A stretch of DNA of 64,000 nucleotides from the NCBI RefSeq assembly GCF_006538725.1, contig NZ_BJLQ01000007.1, forward strand, positions 1 to 64,000, in the 5' to 3' direction. A program made the position numbers and the translations under genes. Under the pieces are notes generated by a model. The model searched no databases. It was not told the DNA's origin and worked only from the letters and a program-made list of their open reading frames with translations. The number at the start of each line of letters is the position of its first letter. Position 1 is the first letter of the stretch. Shown here piece after piece: positions 44,581-53,352 of the stretch. This DNA comes from Cellulomonas gelida. GTDB taxonomy: Bacteria; Actinomycetota; Actinomycetes; Actinomycetales; Cellulomonadaceae.

Positions 44581-45288
44581 TCAGCGTTGCAGGAGCCAGG
44601 ACAGCTCGGACGCGAGCAGCGCCCGGCGCGACGGGCTCGACAGCGCGCGGGCGTCGTGGCCGAGCGCGTCGTACAGGACCCTCGTCGTGCCGGGCATCGT
44701 CCAGACCACGGGGTGCGCGCCCGCCGTGCCGTGCCCGTGCGCCTCGTCGGGCGTGACGTCCGCGACGACGAGCACGTGCGCCTCGTCGGCGACCACGAGG
44801 TCGGCGTAGCGCTCGTCCTCGGTCGTGACCTCGCCCAGGCTCCAGGTGACGGGGTGCTCGTCGTCGACGACGCGGAATGTCGCCGGGCCGTACGGCGGGT
44901 GCCACGAGCGGGCGTCGACCCACTGGCCGCCGATCGTCGCGGCCCACCGCGGGTCGTCGCCGAACGCGTACGACGACTCGTGCAGCGCGAGCACCGCGGC
45001 ACCGCCGTCGACGAGCGCCTGGCGCGCGTCGTGGAAGCGGCGCCACTCGCCGGCCTCCGGTCCCGGGTCCGCGCGGTGCGCCGGGTCGCCCGCCGCGACC
45101 ACCGCGAGCAGCTGCGGCGCCCACTCGTCGAGCCCCGGCTCGTCGAACGTCGCGGGGTGCGTGCTGCGCACGCGGACCTCGTGGCCGAGCGCACGCGCCA
45201 CCTGCGCGACCTCGTCCGCCTGCGCGGCGCAGTCGTGCCACGGGTCGCTGTACCGTCCCGCACCCGCCAGCACCAGCACCGTCGCCAT
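44581..45288 (-). CDS. ThuA-like domain protein
   Basis: The 235-residue protein lacks a signal peptide. It shows the class I glutaminase-like fold of ThuA proteins: VLVLAGAGRYSDPWHD at the start, a strand ending AVLALHESSYAF, GGQWVDARSWHPPYG, and the late VVWTMPGTTRVLYDALGHD. ThuA relatives are linked to sugar or trehalose use, but their biochemistry is poorly known. It is 16 bp upstream of the CE1 esterase gene on the same strand and probably co-transcribed. ATG 45288 is taken over a second ATG four codons earlier because of the GGCTGGGGGC site. Confidence 0.78.
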   Translation of the reverse strand: MATVLVLAGAGRYSDPWHDCAAQADEVAQVARALGHEVRVRSTHPATFDEPGLDEWAPQLLAVVAAGDPAHRADPGPEAGEWRRFHDARQALVDGGAAVLALHESSYAFGDDPRWAATIGGQWVDARSWHPPYGPATFRVVDDEHPVTWSLGEVTTEDERYADLVVADEAHVLVVADVTPDEAHGHGTAGAHPVVWTMPGTTRVLYDALGHDARALSSPSRRALLASELSWLLQR

Positions 45289-45354
45289 GCCCCCAGCCAA
45301 CCACGCCGCTCACCTGGGCCCGCAAGACCTCCTGCGCCCGAACCCGTACCGGGA

Positions 45355-45396
45355 GCACGAGAGCGCGGCACCTGGTGCGGTGCCACGCTCTCGTGC
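45355..45396 (-). terminator. Terminator of hppA
   Basis: A stem of 11 + 5 bp with one mismatch (GCACGAGAGCG-GGCAC, 45355-45371, with 45380-45396) and an 8-nt loop lie 51 bp beyond the hppA stop codon. Confidence 0.7.
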
Positions 45397-45441
45397 GTAC
45401 GGGTCGTGCGGGTTCGTGCGAGGTTCGTGCGAGGTCGTGCG
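45391..45441. repeat. Five TCGTGCG repeats after hppA
   Basis: TCGTGCG occurs at 45391, 45404, 45414, 45425 and 45435, between the hppA stop and its terminator hairpin. The 10-13 bp spacing is roughly helical. The significance is unknown. Confidence 0.5.
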
Positions 45442-45446
45442 GAGGA

Positions 45447-47756
45447 TCAGACGGCCGCGATCTTGTCCGGCTCGTCGAGCGCGTGCGCGAGCGCACCCTC
45501 CCGGTCCACGCGGGCCGCACGCAGGCGGCTCGCGATGACCGCGCCGAACGCGATGGCCGCCGCGACCAGCGCGATGCCCAGGCGCAGCGGCGTGTTCGCG
45601 TCCTCGCCGAACGAGACCACGACGATCGCCGGGGCGATGAGCACCGACACCAGGTTCATGACCTTGATGAGCGGGTTGATCGCCGGGCCGGCGGTGTCCT
45701 TGAACGGGTCACCGACGGTGTCACCGATGATCGCGGCCTCGTGCGCGGGCGAGTTCTTGCCGCCGTGGTGCCCGTCCTCGACGATCTTCTTCGCGTTGTC
45801 CCACGCGCCGCCGGAGTTCGCGAGGAACACCGCCATGAGCACGCCGGCGCCGATCGCCCCTGCGAGGAACCCGGCGAGCGGGCCGATGCCGAGACCGAAC
45901 CCGACCGCGATGGGCGCGAACGCCGCGAGCAGACCCGGCGTCGCGAGCTCGCGCAGCGAGTCGCGCGTGCAGATGTCGACGACACGGCCGTACTCGGGCC
46001 GCACCTCGTGCGTCATGATGCCCGGGTTCTCGCGGAACTGGCGGCGCACCTCGAACACGATCGCACCTGCCGCGCGGGTCACGGCGTCGATCGCCAGCCC
46101 CGAGAACAGGAACACGGTCGCGCCACCCAGGATCACGCCGACGAGCGTGACCGGGCTGATGATCTCGTAGTTCATCATCGCGGCGACCAGGTCGTCGACG
46201 GGTGCGTTGCCGACCTCGGCGATCTTGGTCGCCACGGCGTCCGCGTACGACCCGAACAGGGCCGTCGCGGCGAGCACCGCCGTCGCGATCGCGATGCCCT
46301 TGGTGACGGCCTTCGTCGTGTTCCCGACCGCGTCGAGGTCGGTGAGGATCTGCGCGCCCTCCTCGGTCACGTCGCCGGACATCTCCGCGATGCCCTGCGC
46401 GTTGTCCGAGACCGGCCCGAACGTGTCCATCGCGACGATCACACCGACCGTCGTCAGCAGGCCGCAGCCCGCGAGCGCGATGAGGAACAGCGACAGCGCG
46501 ACGTTGCCGCCCGCGATGAGGAACACGCCGCAGATCGCCGCCGCGATGATGCCCGCGGTGTAGACCGCGGACTCGAAGCCGACGCCGATGCCCGAGAGCA
46601 CGACCGTGGCCGCACCCGTGCGGGTCGTCTCCGCGACGTGGAGCGTCGGCTTGCTCGTCGTGCCGGTGAAGTAGCCGGTGACCCACAGGATGACGCCCGC
46701 GAGGACGACGCCGATCGCGACCGCCGCCGTGGCGATCAGCCGGGGGTCGCCGTCCTGGCCGGACAGGTCCGCCGTGCCGCCGACGAAGTCCGCGAACGAG
46801 CCCGGCAGGTACACGAACGCCGCGATGCCCGCGAGGACGACCCCGACGACCGCCGAGATGTAGAAGCCGCGGTTGATCGCGGTCAGGCCGCTCTCCGCGC
46901 CCCGCACGCGCGTGATCAGCACGCCCAGCGCCGCGACCAGCGCGCCGACCGCGGTCACGATGAGCGGGAACACCAGGCCCTGCTCGCCGAACGCGGCGCG
47001 GCCCAGGATGAGCGCCGCGACCAGCGTCACGGCGTAGGACTCGAAGAGGTCGGCCGCCATGCCGGCGCAGTCGCCGACGTTGTCGCCCACGTTGTCCGCG
47101 ATGGTCGCGGCGTTGCGCGGGTCGTCCTCGGGGATGCCCTGCTCGACCTTGCCGACCAGGTCCGCGCCGACGTCCGCGGCCTTGGTGAAGATGCCGCCGC
47201 CGACGCGCATGAACATCGCGAGCAGCGCGGCACCGAAGCCGAAGCCCTCCAGCACCGCGGGGGCGTCACCCCGGTAGATCAGCACGACTCCCGCAGCACC
47301 GAGCAGGCCGAGGCCCACCACCGACATGCCGACGACGCCGCCGGTCCGAAACGCGATGCGCGCGCCCTCGGCCCGTCCGCCGGGCAGCGACGCCGCCGCG
47401 GCCACGCGCACGTTGGCGCGCGTCGCGAGCCACATGCCCAGGAAGCCGATCGCGGCGGAGAACGCCGCACCGACCAGGAAGAAGATCGAGCGTCCGAGCT
47501 TGACCCCGCCGTCTCCCGGCAGCAGGAACAGCAACGCGCAGACGACCACCGCGAACAGCGCGAGCGTCCGGAACTGCCGGTTGAGGTAGGCGGACGCGCC
47601 TTCCTGCACCGCTCTGGCGATCTCCTGCATCGACGCCGTGCCGTCGCCTGCCGCCAGCACCTGCCGCCGCAGCACCGCCGCGACGACGAGCGAGGCGATC
47701 GCCAACGCTGCGATGACCCCGACGATCGTCAGGCTCGTGGAACCGAGCTCGACCAT
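45447..47756 (-). CDS. hppA: Membrane-bound proton-translocating pyrophosphatase (K+-independent type)
   Basis: The 769-residue integral membrane enzyme has about 16 helices and couples PPi hydrolysis to H+ export. Substrate-site motifs are all present: DVGADLVGKVEQGIPEDDPR near 195-213, DNVGDNVGD at 221-229, MDTFGPVSDNAQGIAEM near 443, and DTVGDPFKDTAGPAINPLIKV near the C-terminus. The family position that sets K+ dependence reads GNTTKAVT, with Lys482 and Thr485 instead of the Ala residues of K+-dependent enzymes, so it should not need K+. ATG 47756 has GAGGAGGG at the right distance. In this context it would save energy from biosynthetic PPi, useful under low-oxygen growth. Confidence 0.95.
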   Translation of the reverse strand: MVELGSTSLTIVGVIAALAIASLVVAAVLRRQVLAAGDGTASMQEIARAVQEGASAYLNRQFRTLALFAVVVCALLFLLPGDGGVKLGRSIFFLVGAAFSAAIGFLGMWLATRANVRVAAAASLPGGRAEGARIAFRTGGVVGMSVVGLGLLGAAGVVLIYRGDAPAVLEGFGFGAALLAMFMRVGGGIFTKAADVGADLVGKVEQGIPEDDPRNAATIADNVGDNVGDCAGMAADLFESYAVTLVAALILGRAAFGEQGLVFPLIVTAVGALVAALGVLITRVRGAESGLTAINRGFYISAVVGVVLAGIAAFVYLPGSFADFVGGTADLSGQDGDPRLIATAAVAIGVVLAGVILWVTGYFTGTTSKPTLHVAETTRTGAATVVLSGIGVGFESAVYTAGIIAAAICGVFLIAGGNVALSLFLIALAGCGLLTTVGVIVAMDTFGPVSDNAQGIAEMSGDVTEEGAQILTDLDAVGNTTKAVTKGIAIATAVLAATALFGSYADAVATKIAEVGNAPVDDLVAAMMNYEIISPVTLVGVILGGATVFLFSGLAIDAVTRAAGAIVFEVRRQFRENPGIMTHEVRPEYGRVVDICTRDSLRELATPGLLAAFAPIAVGFGLGIGPLAGFLAGAIGAGVLMAVFLANSGGAWDNAKKIVEDGHHGGKNSPAHEAAIIGDTVGDPFKDTAGPAINPLIKVMNLVSVLIAPAIVVVSFGEDANTPLRLGIALVAAAIAFGAVIASRLRAARVDREGALAHALDEPDKIAAV

Positions 47757-48003
47757 GCACCCTCCTCGGACCCTCGGACGCACCCCCTGCACGTCCTCCC
47801 GCACGGCCCCGTTGCCGCGCGATGGGGCAGTCTAGCCACGGCCCAAGGTCCTAGACGTGACGGGCGAGTAACCACCGTCCGGGCGCGGCGTGACGGCCAC
47901 GTGGACGCGCGCCTTCGGCGGGGCAACGGTCCTGGTGGCCGCAGACGTCGAGAAGGTAGGAGGGCGACGGGCCCGACGACGGACGAGCGGGAGAGGGAGC
48001 ACG

Positions 48004-48642
48004 GTGCGCGACGACGACGCTGACCGGCTGCTGGCCGATCTGGTGCACCGACGAGGACCGGCACTCGTCGGGTACGCGCACCTGCTCTGCGGCGACCGCG
48101 CCGCGGCCCAGGACGTCGTGCAGGACGCGCTCGTGCGCGTGTTCGGGCGCCTGCGGCGCGGGTTCACGCCCGACTCCGCCGAGGCGTACGTGCGGCGCGC
48201 GGTGCTCACGGTGTTCCTCGACGAGCGCCGCTCGTCGGCCCGGTTCGACCGGGTTCGGCACGTCGTCGCGACGCCCGACGAGGCCGCCGCCCCGGGCGAG
48301 AGCGACGACCGGCTCGACCTGCGCCGGGCGCTCGACGTCCTGGGCCGTCAGCACCGCGCGGCCGTGGTGCTCCGCTACTACGACGACCTCACCGTCCCCG
48401 AGGTCGCGGCACGCCTGGGTGTGGCCGTCGGCACCGCCAAGCGCTACCTGCACGACGCGCTGCGCCTGCTCGAGGACGAGCTCGGCCCGCTGGACGCCGA
48501 CGACGAGGTCACGCCGGTCGTCGCGCGCCGTGCCCCCGCCGGCCCGCGGCCGGGCCGCGACCTCGACCCGAGCCCGCGAGCACGACCGCAGACCGGCCCG
48601 CAGACCAGCCCGCCCGCTCGACCCGACGGAGGTGCCCGATGA
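48004..48642 (+). CDS. ECF sigma factor (SigE-like family), module 1
   Basis: The 212-residue sigma factor has region 2 (LVGYAHLLCGDRAAAQDVVQ) at about 20-40 and continuing to AYVRRAVLTVFLDERR. Region 4 (LTVPEVAARLGVAVGTAKRY) lies near 130-150. A Pro/Arg-rich tail of about 40 residues follows. Start GTG 48004 is preceded by GAGAGGGAG; the open frame extends further up without a site. It is divergent from hppA, and its stop overlaps the next start (ATGA), so it is co-translated with the membrane protein at 48639. Closely similar to the sigma factor at 50134. The stimulus is unknown. Confidence 0.88.
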   Translation: MRDDDADRLLADLVHRRGPALVGYAHLLCGDRAAAQDVVQDALVRVFGRLRRGFTPDSAEAYVRRAVLTVFLDERRSSARFDRVRHVVATPDEAAAPGESDDRLDLRRALDVLGRQHRAAVVLRYYDDLTVPEVAARLGVAVGTAKRYLHDALRLLEDELGPLDADDEVTPVVARRAPAGPRPGRDLDPSPRARPQTGPQTSPPARPDGGAR

Positions 48643-49907
48643 CCGAGTTCCGCGACCGTCTGCACGACCTGGGCGACGACCCGCACGCCCGACGCCCGCT
48701 CGAGGACCTCGACGTCGTCCTGGCGCGCGTGCACGGGCGTCGTCGACGCCGCACCCTCGCGCTGGGCGGCGTCGCCGCGGTCGCGGCGGTCGGGATCTGG
48801 GTGGGCGGCTCGACGCTCGCCGTGGGCCTGCGCCAGCCCCAGGTCGTCCCGGGCCAGGTCACGCCGACCGCCACGGCTGGACCGACGGCGACGGCCGGAG
48901 CGAGCACGGCACCGGTCGTCCTGCCCACACCGCGGAGCACACCGGGCGCGCCAGGCGACCTGTGCGGGTACCCCACGCAGTGGTTCGCGACGCGCGACAA
49001 CGCTCCGACCGCGACCGTTCGCACCACGCTCCTCGACGACGAGGTGCGCTCAGGGACCGCGGCGCGCACGCTCACGTCCGTGCGGCTCGTGCAGGAAGGT
49101 GCGCGTCTGGAGGGCTTGACGCTCGCGCTGGCGCTCGACGGCGTAGTCGTGGCAACAGCCGACGCCACCGAGCTGGGCGACGGGACCTCGGACACCCTCG
49201 TCGCGGCGTGGACGCCAGCCGCGGTGTGCGACGACGGTGCGGGCTCGTCGGCCGGGGCGCCCCTGCCTGCTGGGACGTACCAGCTGTTCGTCTCCGCGCG
49301 GCTCGACCGCGAGACTCGCGGTGACGAGGTCGTCGGGACGCTCGAGATCGTCGGCACCGCCGAGGACGTGACCCCCGCCCCGAGCTCGACCGCCGACCCG
49401 GCACTGCCACCGCTCGGGTGGATGGAGACCGTGTGCGGGCAACCGGCACCGCAGTGGCCTGAGGGCTCACCCGTCCGGGTCGACGCCACCCTGCCCGAGC
49501 AGGGGATCACGCCGTCGCCCGACGGCTGGCACCTGCCCGTGACCGTCACCTACACGGGTCCAGGCGTCCTGAGCGGCACCGCGCGCGCGTACGCGACGTA
49601 CTGGCTGCTGCGCGACGGAGTCGTGGTCGCGGGCTCCGAGCTCGGCCCCGGCGACGCGGGCCTCGAGCACGTCGTGCTGCCGACGGGGCTGCCCGTCCCG
49701 ATGGACGTGACCCTGGCGTCGCCGGGCGACGCGTCTGCCACGTGCGACGGCAACCCGCTTCCTCCGGGCGACTACGAGCTCACCGTCCTGTACCTGGTCC
49801 TCGACCCGACCCTGGTCCAGCCCGACGGCTCCCGGTTCACCGCTTCCTCCCCGGAGCGCGTCCTGCTGACCCGCAGCGCACCCCTGGCGATCACGCTCGC
49901 CGGCTGA
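48639..49907 (+). CDS. Single-pass membrane protein partnered with ECF sigma factor, module 1
   Basis: The 422-residue protein has a short cytoplasmic N-terminus (about 38 residues, DDPHARRPLEDLDVVLARVHG), an Arg-rich stop, and one transmembrane helix near 39-57 (LALGGVAAVAAVGIWVG). The long extracytoplasmic part has a Thr/Ala/Pro linker and two Ig-like beta domains, each starting with a CG-containing strand (LCGYPTQW; VCGQPAPQW). The topology is that of an anti-sigma or signal protein, but the zinc-binding anti-sigma motif HxxxCxxC is absent. Its coupling to the sigma gene suggests it senses an envelope signal and holds the sigma factor, by inference. Confidence 0.75.
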   Translation: MTEFRDRLHDLGDDPHARRPLEDLDVVLARVHGRRRRRTLALGGVAAVAAVGIWVGGSTLAVGLRQPQVVPGQVTPTATAGPTATAGASTAPVVLPTPRSTPGAPGDLCGYPTQWFATRDNAPTATVRTTLLDDEVRSGTAARTLTSVRLVQEGARLEGLTLALALDGVVVATADATELGDGTSDTLVAAWTPAAVCDDGAGSSAGAPLPAGTYQLFVSARLDRETRGDEVVGTLEIVGTAEDVTPAPSSTADPALPPLGWMETVCGQPAPQWPEGSPVRVDATLPEQGITPSPDGWHLPVTVTYTGPGVLSGTARAYATYWLLRDGVVVAGSELGPGDAGLEHVVLPTGLPVPMDVTLASPGDASATCDGNPLPPGDYELTVLYLVLDPTLVQPDGSRFTASSPERVLLTRSAPLAITLAG

Positions 49908-49970
49908 CCCACCCCGTGCCGGTGCGTCGCACCCGGTTCGTCGTCCCGGCGGCTGGCTTCGTCGGTCCGG

Positions 49971-50004
49971 CACCGGTTCGTCGGTGCGACCCGACGAACC
50001 GGTG
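49971..50004 (+). terminator. Terminator between the two sigma modules
   Basis: A 14-bp perfect stem (CACCGGTTCGTCGG, 49971-49984, with 49991-50004) and a 6-nt loop lie 64 bp after module 1. Further copies of GGTTCGTCG flank it (49936 and 50090 region). Confidence 0.7.
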
Positions 50005-50133
50005 CGGGAACAACGAAGCGGCTCGGCTCGTCGCGCTGATGGTGACGGACGACCGGATGAGCCTTGCCATGCACTACAACGGTTCGCGAGGGTTCGTCGT
50101 CTCTGCTGATGAGGACGGCGCACCGCCGGCCTC

Positions 50134-50685
50134 GTGACCGATCGGAGCGGTGTGGGCGACGACGACGTGCTGGCGACGCTGGCCCGCGAGCGCGGGCGGG
50201 CGCTGTTCGGCTACGCCTACCTGCTCACGGGGCAGTCGCACGCCGCCGAGGACCTGGTGCAGGAGGCGCTCGTGCGCACGTTCGCGCGTCGTCGGGCCGG
50301 TTTCACGCCCGACGACGCCGAGGCGTACGTGCGGCGCGCGATCCTGACGACGTTCCTGGACGACGCGCGTCGGCGCCAGCGGTGGTCGGGCGTCCGGCAC
50401 CTGCTGGGCCGGCACGACGAGCCCGCACGCGACCCCGCACCCGCGGTGGGAGCCGTGCTGGACGTGCGCGCCGCCCTGGCGACGCTCGCACCGCAGGAGC
50501 GCGCCGCCGCCGTCCTGCGCTGGTGCGAGGACCTCACCGTGCCGGAGGTCGCGGCCCGCATGGGCCTGGCCGACGGCACCGTCAGGAGGTACCTGTCCAC
50601 CGCAGGTCACAAGCTCGAGGCGCTGCTCGGTCCGCTCCCGGACGACGAGTCGGTGCCGCTCACCCCCGGGAGGACCCGGTCATGA
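50134..50685 (+). CDS. ECF sigma factor (SigE-like family), module 2
   Basis: The 183-residue sigma factor is a clear paralogue of the one at 48004. Region 2 is LFGYAYLLTGQSHAAEDLVQ and AYVRRAILTTFLDDARR, and region 4 is LTVPEVAARMGLADGTVRRY near 135-155, but the Pro/Arg tail is missing. Start GTG 50134 gives the track-length form. GTG 50152, six codons later, has a better-placed CGGAG and may be the true start. Its stop overlaps the next gene (ATGA). The second copy of a tandem sigma/membrane-protein duplication. Confidence 0.86.
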   Translation: MTDRSGVGDDDVLATLARERGRALFGYAYLLTGQSHAAEDLVQEALVRTFARRRAGFTPDDAEAYVRRAILTTFLDDARRRQRWSGVRHLLGRHDEPARDPAPAVGAVLDVRAALATLAPQERAAAVLRWCEDLTVPEVAARMGLADGTVRRYLSTAGHKLEALLGPLPDDESVPLTPGRTRS

Positions 50686-52382
50686 CCGAGCACCACGACC
50701 AGCCCCGCAACCCCCTGTCCGACGCGCTGTCGGCCGCCGAGCACTCTGCCGCGGCCCGCGCCTACGAGGTCCCCGTCGAGCTCGTGCGCACGCGCGCACG
50801 GCGTCGTCGGGCCGGTCGGACGACCGCCGCGGCCGGTGCGCTCGCGCTCGTCGTCGCGGGCGTCGCGGTCGCCGTGCCGCGCCTCGCGGACGGGGACGGC
50901 GGACTGCGGCTCGCCGCGGACGCGCCCGCGCAGTGCAGCGTGTCGCCGGCACAGATCCGTGCGGGCGACGGGGTCGTCGGTGCCGACGGTGGGGACGGCG
51001 GATGGGTCGTCGAGACCAGGGTCGTCCCCGGCACGCTCCAGCCCGCACGGCAGGGGCGGTGGGCCATGGCCGTGAGCACGACCGCGGACATGCAGGCCGC
51101 CGACTACCTCGGCACCCCGCTGGGTGGCTCGATCGCGACGTCCGTCGTGCTGGTGCGCGACGGTGCGGTGGTCGCCGTGCTCGACGGCTCGTACGACATG
51201 TCGCTCGAGGAGGCCCGGAGCGTCGCCGTCGACATGCAGCCGCAGCCGTTCCCCCTGGACGTCGACCTCGCGGGCACCTTCGTCTCGTGCGAGACCGGCG
51301 AGGACGCCGTCCTCGACGCGGGCACGTACCAGCTGGTGGCGACCTCGACGATCCGCTTTGGCCTCGCGGCCCGCGGCTCCGACGTGCCGGGCGACTTGCA
51401 CGACGCCCGTTCGACCAGCGAGCCGCTCCAGGTCGTCGTCCCCGCCGGGAGTAGCACGCCGCTCGCCGGCCCGACGACCTGCGGCGCCACCGACGACGAG
51501 CTGCGCGACCTCGCCGACCCGCAGACCAACCCGGCGCCGCTGCTGCTCAGCGCGAGCTCGGTGCCGCGCACCGCTGCGTCCGGCAAGAACCTGTCGTTGC
51601 AGCTCGCGGTCACCAACGACGGCCCCGCGCACATCGACGCCCGGACCGGCTACCCCGAGGTCGTCCTGGTGCGTGACGGTGTCGTCGTCGGCGGCCCCGG
51701 CCCCATCGAGGCCATCGGCATCGACCTCTCGCTCGACCCGGGTGCGTCGACGCCGCTCGACGCCGGGACGCTCCTGCTGAGCTGCACCGACGACACCACG
51801 CCGCTCGAGCCGGGCGACTACGAGGTCTGGGCGCTGTCGACGTTCACGCCGCTGGGTCCCGACGGCGCGCGGGAGACCGACGCCGACGACTGGTCCGCCG
51901 CGGCCGGGCCGTGGCCGCTGCAGGTCACCGGCGACGCGGTCGTCGACGACCAGATGCCGGGGCTGCTCGAGATGACGTGCGGCACCTCCGCCGACGAGCT
52001 CGCGCAGTGGGCCGCGATCACGCAGGAGTCGCCGCTGGCCGTCGAGGCGACCGCGGCGCCGGCCGACGGCGCGCTCTCCGTCACGGTGACGAACAGCGGG
52101 GACGTCCCGGTCACTCTCCTGCCCGATCATCTGAGTGCCGGGCTCTCGGACGGCGAGCAGGTGGTGGGCATGGGCCTGACCGCGATGTACGACGCGACCA
52201 CGACGACGCTCCAGCCGGGCGAGTCCACGACGTTCAGCACCACCTACAGCGACCCTGAGGGGTGCGACGGGCCGCTGAGCACCGGGACCTACGACACCTG
52301 GGCGGCCCTGGGCGTGACCGTCGACGGCACCCCGAGCACTCTCGTCGCCGGCCCCGTCCCGGTGGAGCTCGCCACGCCCTGA
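50682..52382 (+). CDS. Single-pass membrane protein partnered with ECF sigma factor, module 2
   Basis: The 566-residue protein has about 45 cytoplasmic residues, an Arg-rich segment, and one transmembrane helix near 47-66 (TTAAAGALALVVAGVAVAV). About 500 extracytoplasmic residues follow, built of three related beta units. Each unit starts with a Cys strand (QCSVSPAQI, TCGATDDELRDL, TCGTSADELAQW) and continues with a VxxPGxxxPL-type linker and an Ig-like body. Compared with the module 1 partner it has one more unit, consistent with duplication plus internal repeat growth. No zinc anti-sigma motif is seen. Probably a signal-sensing partner of the sigma factor at 50134. Confidence 0.74.
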   Translation: MTEHHDQPRNPLSDALSAAEHSAAARAYEVPVELVRTRARRRRAGRTTAAAGALALVVAGVAVAVPRLADGDGGLRLAADAPAQCSVSPAQIRAGDGVVGADGGDGGWVVETRVVPGTLQPARQGRWAMAVSTTADMQAADYLGTPLGGSIATSVVLVRDGAVVAVLDGSYDMSLEEARSVAVDMQPQPFPLDVDLAGTFVSCETGEDAVLDAGTYQLVATSTIRFGLAARGSDVPGDLHDARSTSEPLQVVVPAGSSTPLAGPTTCGATDDELRDLADPQTNPAPLLLSASSVPRTAASGKNLSLQLAVTNDGPAHIDARTGYPEVVLVRDGVVVGGPGPIEAIGIDLSLDPGASTPLDAGTLLLSCTDDTTPLEPGDYEVWALSTFTPLGPDGARETDADDWSAAAGPWPLQVTGDAVVDDQMPGLLEMTCGTSADELAQWAAITQESPLAVEATAAPADGALSVTVTNSGDVPVTLLPDHLSAGLSDGEQVVGMGLTAMYDATTTTLQPGESTTFSTTYSDPEGCDGPLSTGTYDTWAALGVTVDGTPSTLVAGPVPVELATP

Positions 52383-52438
52383 CCTCGTCGAAGGCGAACC
52401 CGCACTCCCACGTCGACCAGCCCTGCGCGGTCGGCGGC

Positions 52439-52510
52439 GGCGAGGTCGGCAGTCCTGCGCGAGGTCGGCACTCCGGACTGCCGATCTCGCGCCGGAGTGC
52501 CGCCCTCGCC
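52439..52510. repeat. Bipartite palindromic repeat, copy A
   Basis: Outer arms 52439-52451 and 52498-52510 (GGCGAGGTCGGCA, one mismatch) enclose a 36-bp near-palindrome at 52457-52492 (GCGCGAGGTCGGCACTCCGG and its complement, mismatched at four paired bases). A 27-bp core is shared with copy B at 57521-57547 (26 of 27 identical). It lies in a 295-bp intergenic gap and could also act as the terminator of module 2. Confidence 0.65.
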
Positions 52511-52677
52511 GGTGCCCGCTCATGTCGAGCTCCCACCTCACGCTCACCCGCTGAGCCGCGTCGGCGTGAACGCAGGGTCAACGAACTCGGACCCGGGGTC
52601 CAGCCGGCGCCCAGTGTTCGCCCAGGTCAGGCTGGCTGAATCGAGGTCGTTCCCAGCCCCGACCTCTGGAGCACCAC

Positions 52678-53352
52678 GTGTCGCCCTACGCCCTCTACGC
52701 GGCCGATCTCGTCGCGATCCTCGTCCTCACGTTCGCCGTCTACCTGCCCCGGCACCGGCGCCGCGACCTCGTCGTGGCGTTCCTCGCGGTGAACGTCGGG
52801 GTGCTCGCGGTGTCGGCGGCGCTCGCGCAGAGCACGATCGCTGCGGGGCTCGGGCTCGGGCTGTTCGGCGTGCTGTCGATCATCCGGCTGCGGTCCACCG
52901 AGCTCGCGCAGCACGAGGTCGCCTACTACTTCGCGGCGCTCGCGCTCGGGTTGATCGGCGGGCTCGGCACGACGTCGATCGGCCTCGGGGTCGAGCTCAT
53001 GGTGGCGATCGTGGCGGTCGTCGCGTTCGCGGACAGCCCGCGCCTGCTGGACCGGCTGCGGCAGCAGATCGTCGTGGTGGACCGCGCGATCGCCGACGAG
53101 ACCGCGCTCGTCGCCCACCTCGAACGGCTGCTCGGCGGGCGGGTGCACTCCGCGACCGTGCAGCGGCTCGACCTGGTCAACGACACCACGACCGTCGACG
53201 TGCGGTACTCGGCAGGCACGCTGCCGTTCTCGTCGGACGAGCCGATGGGCGCGACGGGCGTCACCGGCTACCCGCAGGCCGAGCGTCAGGGGGCGCGGTA
53301 CCAAGCGGGGTACGAGCGGGCCGGCAGCGTGCAGCCGGAGACGCTGCGGTGA
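52678..53352 (+). CDS. DUF4956 membrane protein
   Basis: The 224-residue protein has about four transmembrane segments in its first 120 residues (AADLVAILVLTFAVYLP; LVVAFLAVNVGVLAVSAALA; GLGLGLFGVLSIIRLRS; ALALGLIGGLGTTSIGLGVE), with the family segment FGVLSIIRLRSTELAQHEVAYYF between them. A cytoplasmic domain of about 100 residues follows. GTG 52678 has GGAG 7 nt upstream. It overlaps the VTC-type polymerase gene by 4 nt (GTGA), so the two are co-translated. DUF4956 proteins are known neighbours of bacterial VTC-domain genes; the molecular role is not established, and a transport or anchoring function is inferred. Confidence 0.86.
   Translation: MSPYALYAADLVAILVLTFAVYLPRHRRRDLVVAFLAVNVGVLAVSAALAQSTIAAGLGLGLFGVLSIIRLRSTELAQHEVAYYFAALALGLIGGLGTTSIGLGVELMVAIVAVVAFADSPRLLDRLRQQIVVVDRAIADETALVAHLERLLGGRVHSATVQRLDLVNDTTTVDVRYSAGTLPFSSDEPMGATGVTGYPQAERQGARYQAGYERAGSVQPETLR

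Noticed and set aside
44877..48023. A 1048-codon plus-strand open frame opposite hppA and neighbours
   Set aside because: The opposite strand encodes a textbook H+-pyrophosphatase; the long frame is a by-product of GC bias.
48639..49907. Zinc-binding anti-sigma (ZAS) protein
   Set aside because: The HxxxCxxC motif is absent from the short cytoplasmic part; I therefore call it only a sigma-partner membrane protein.
49908..50133. Small coding frames in the gap between the sigma modules
   Set aside because: Composition follows GGTTCGTCG repeats and a terminator hairpin; no ribosome site and no recognisable product.
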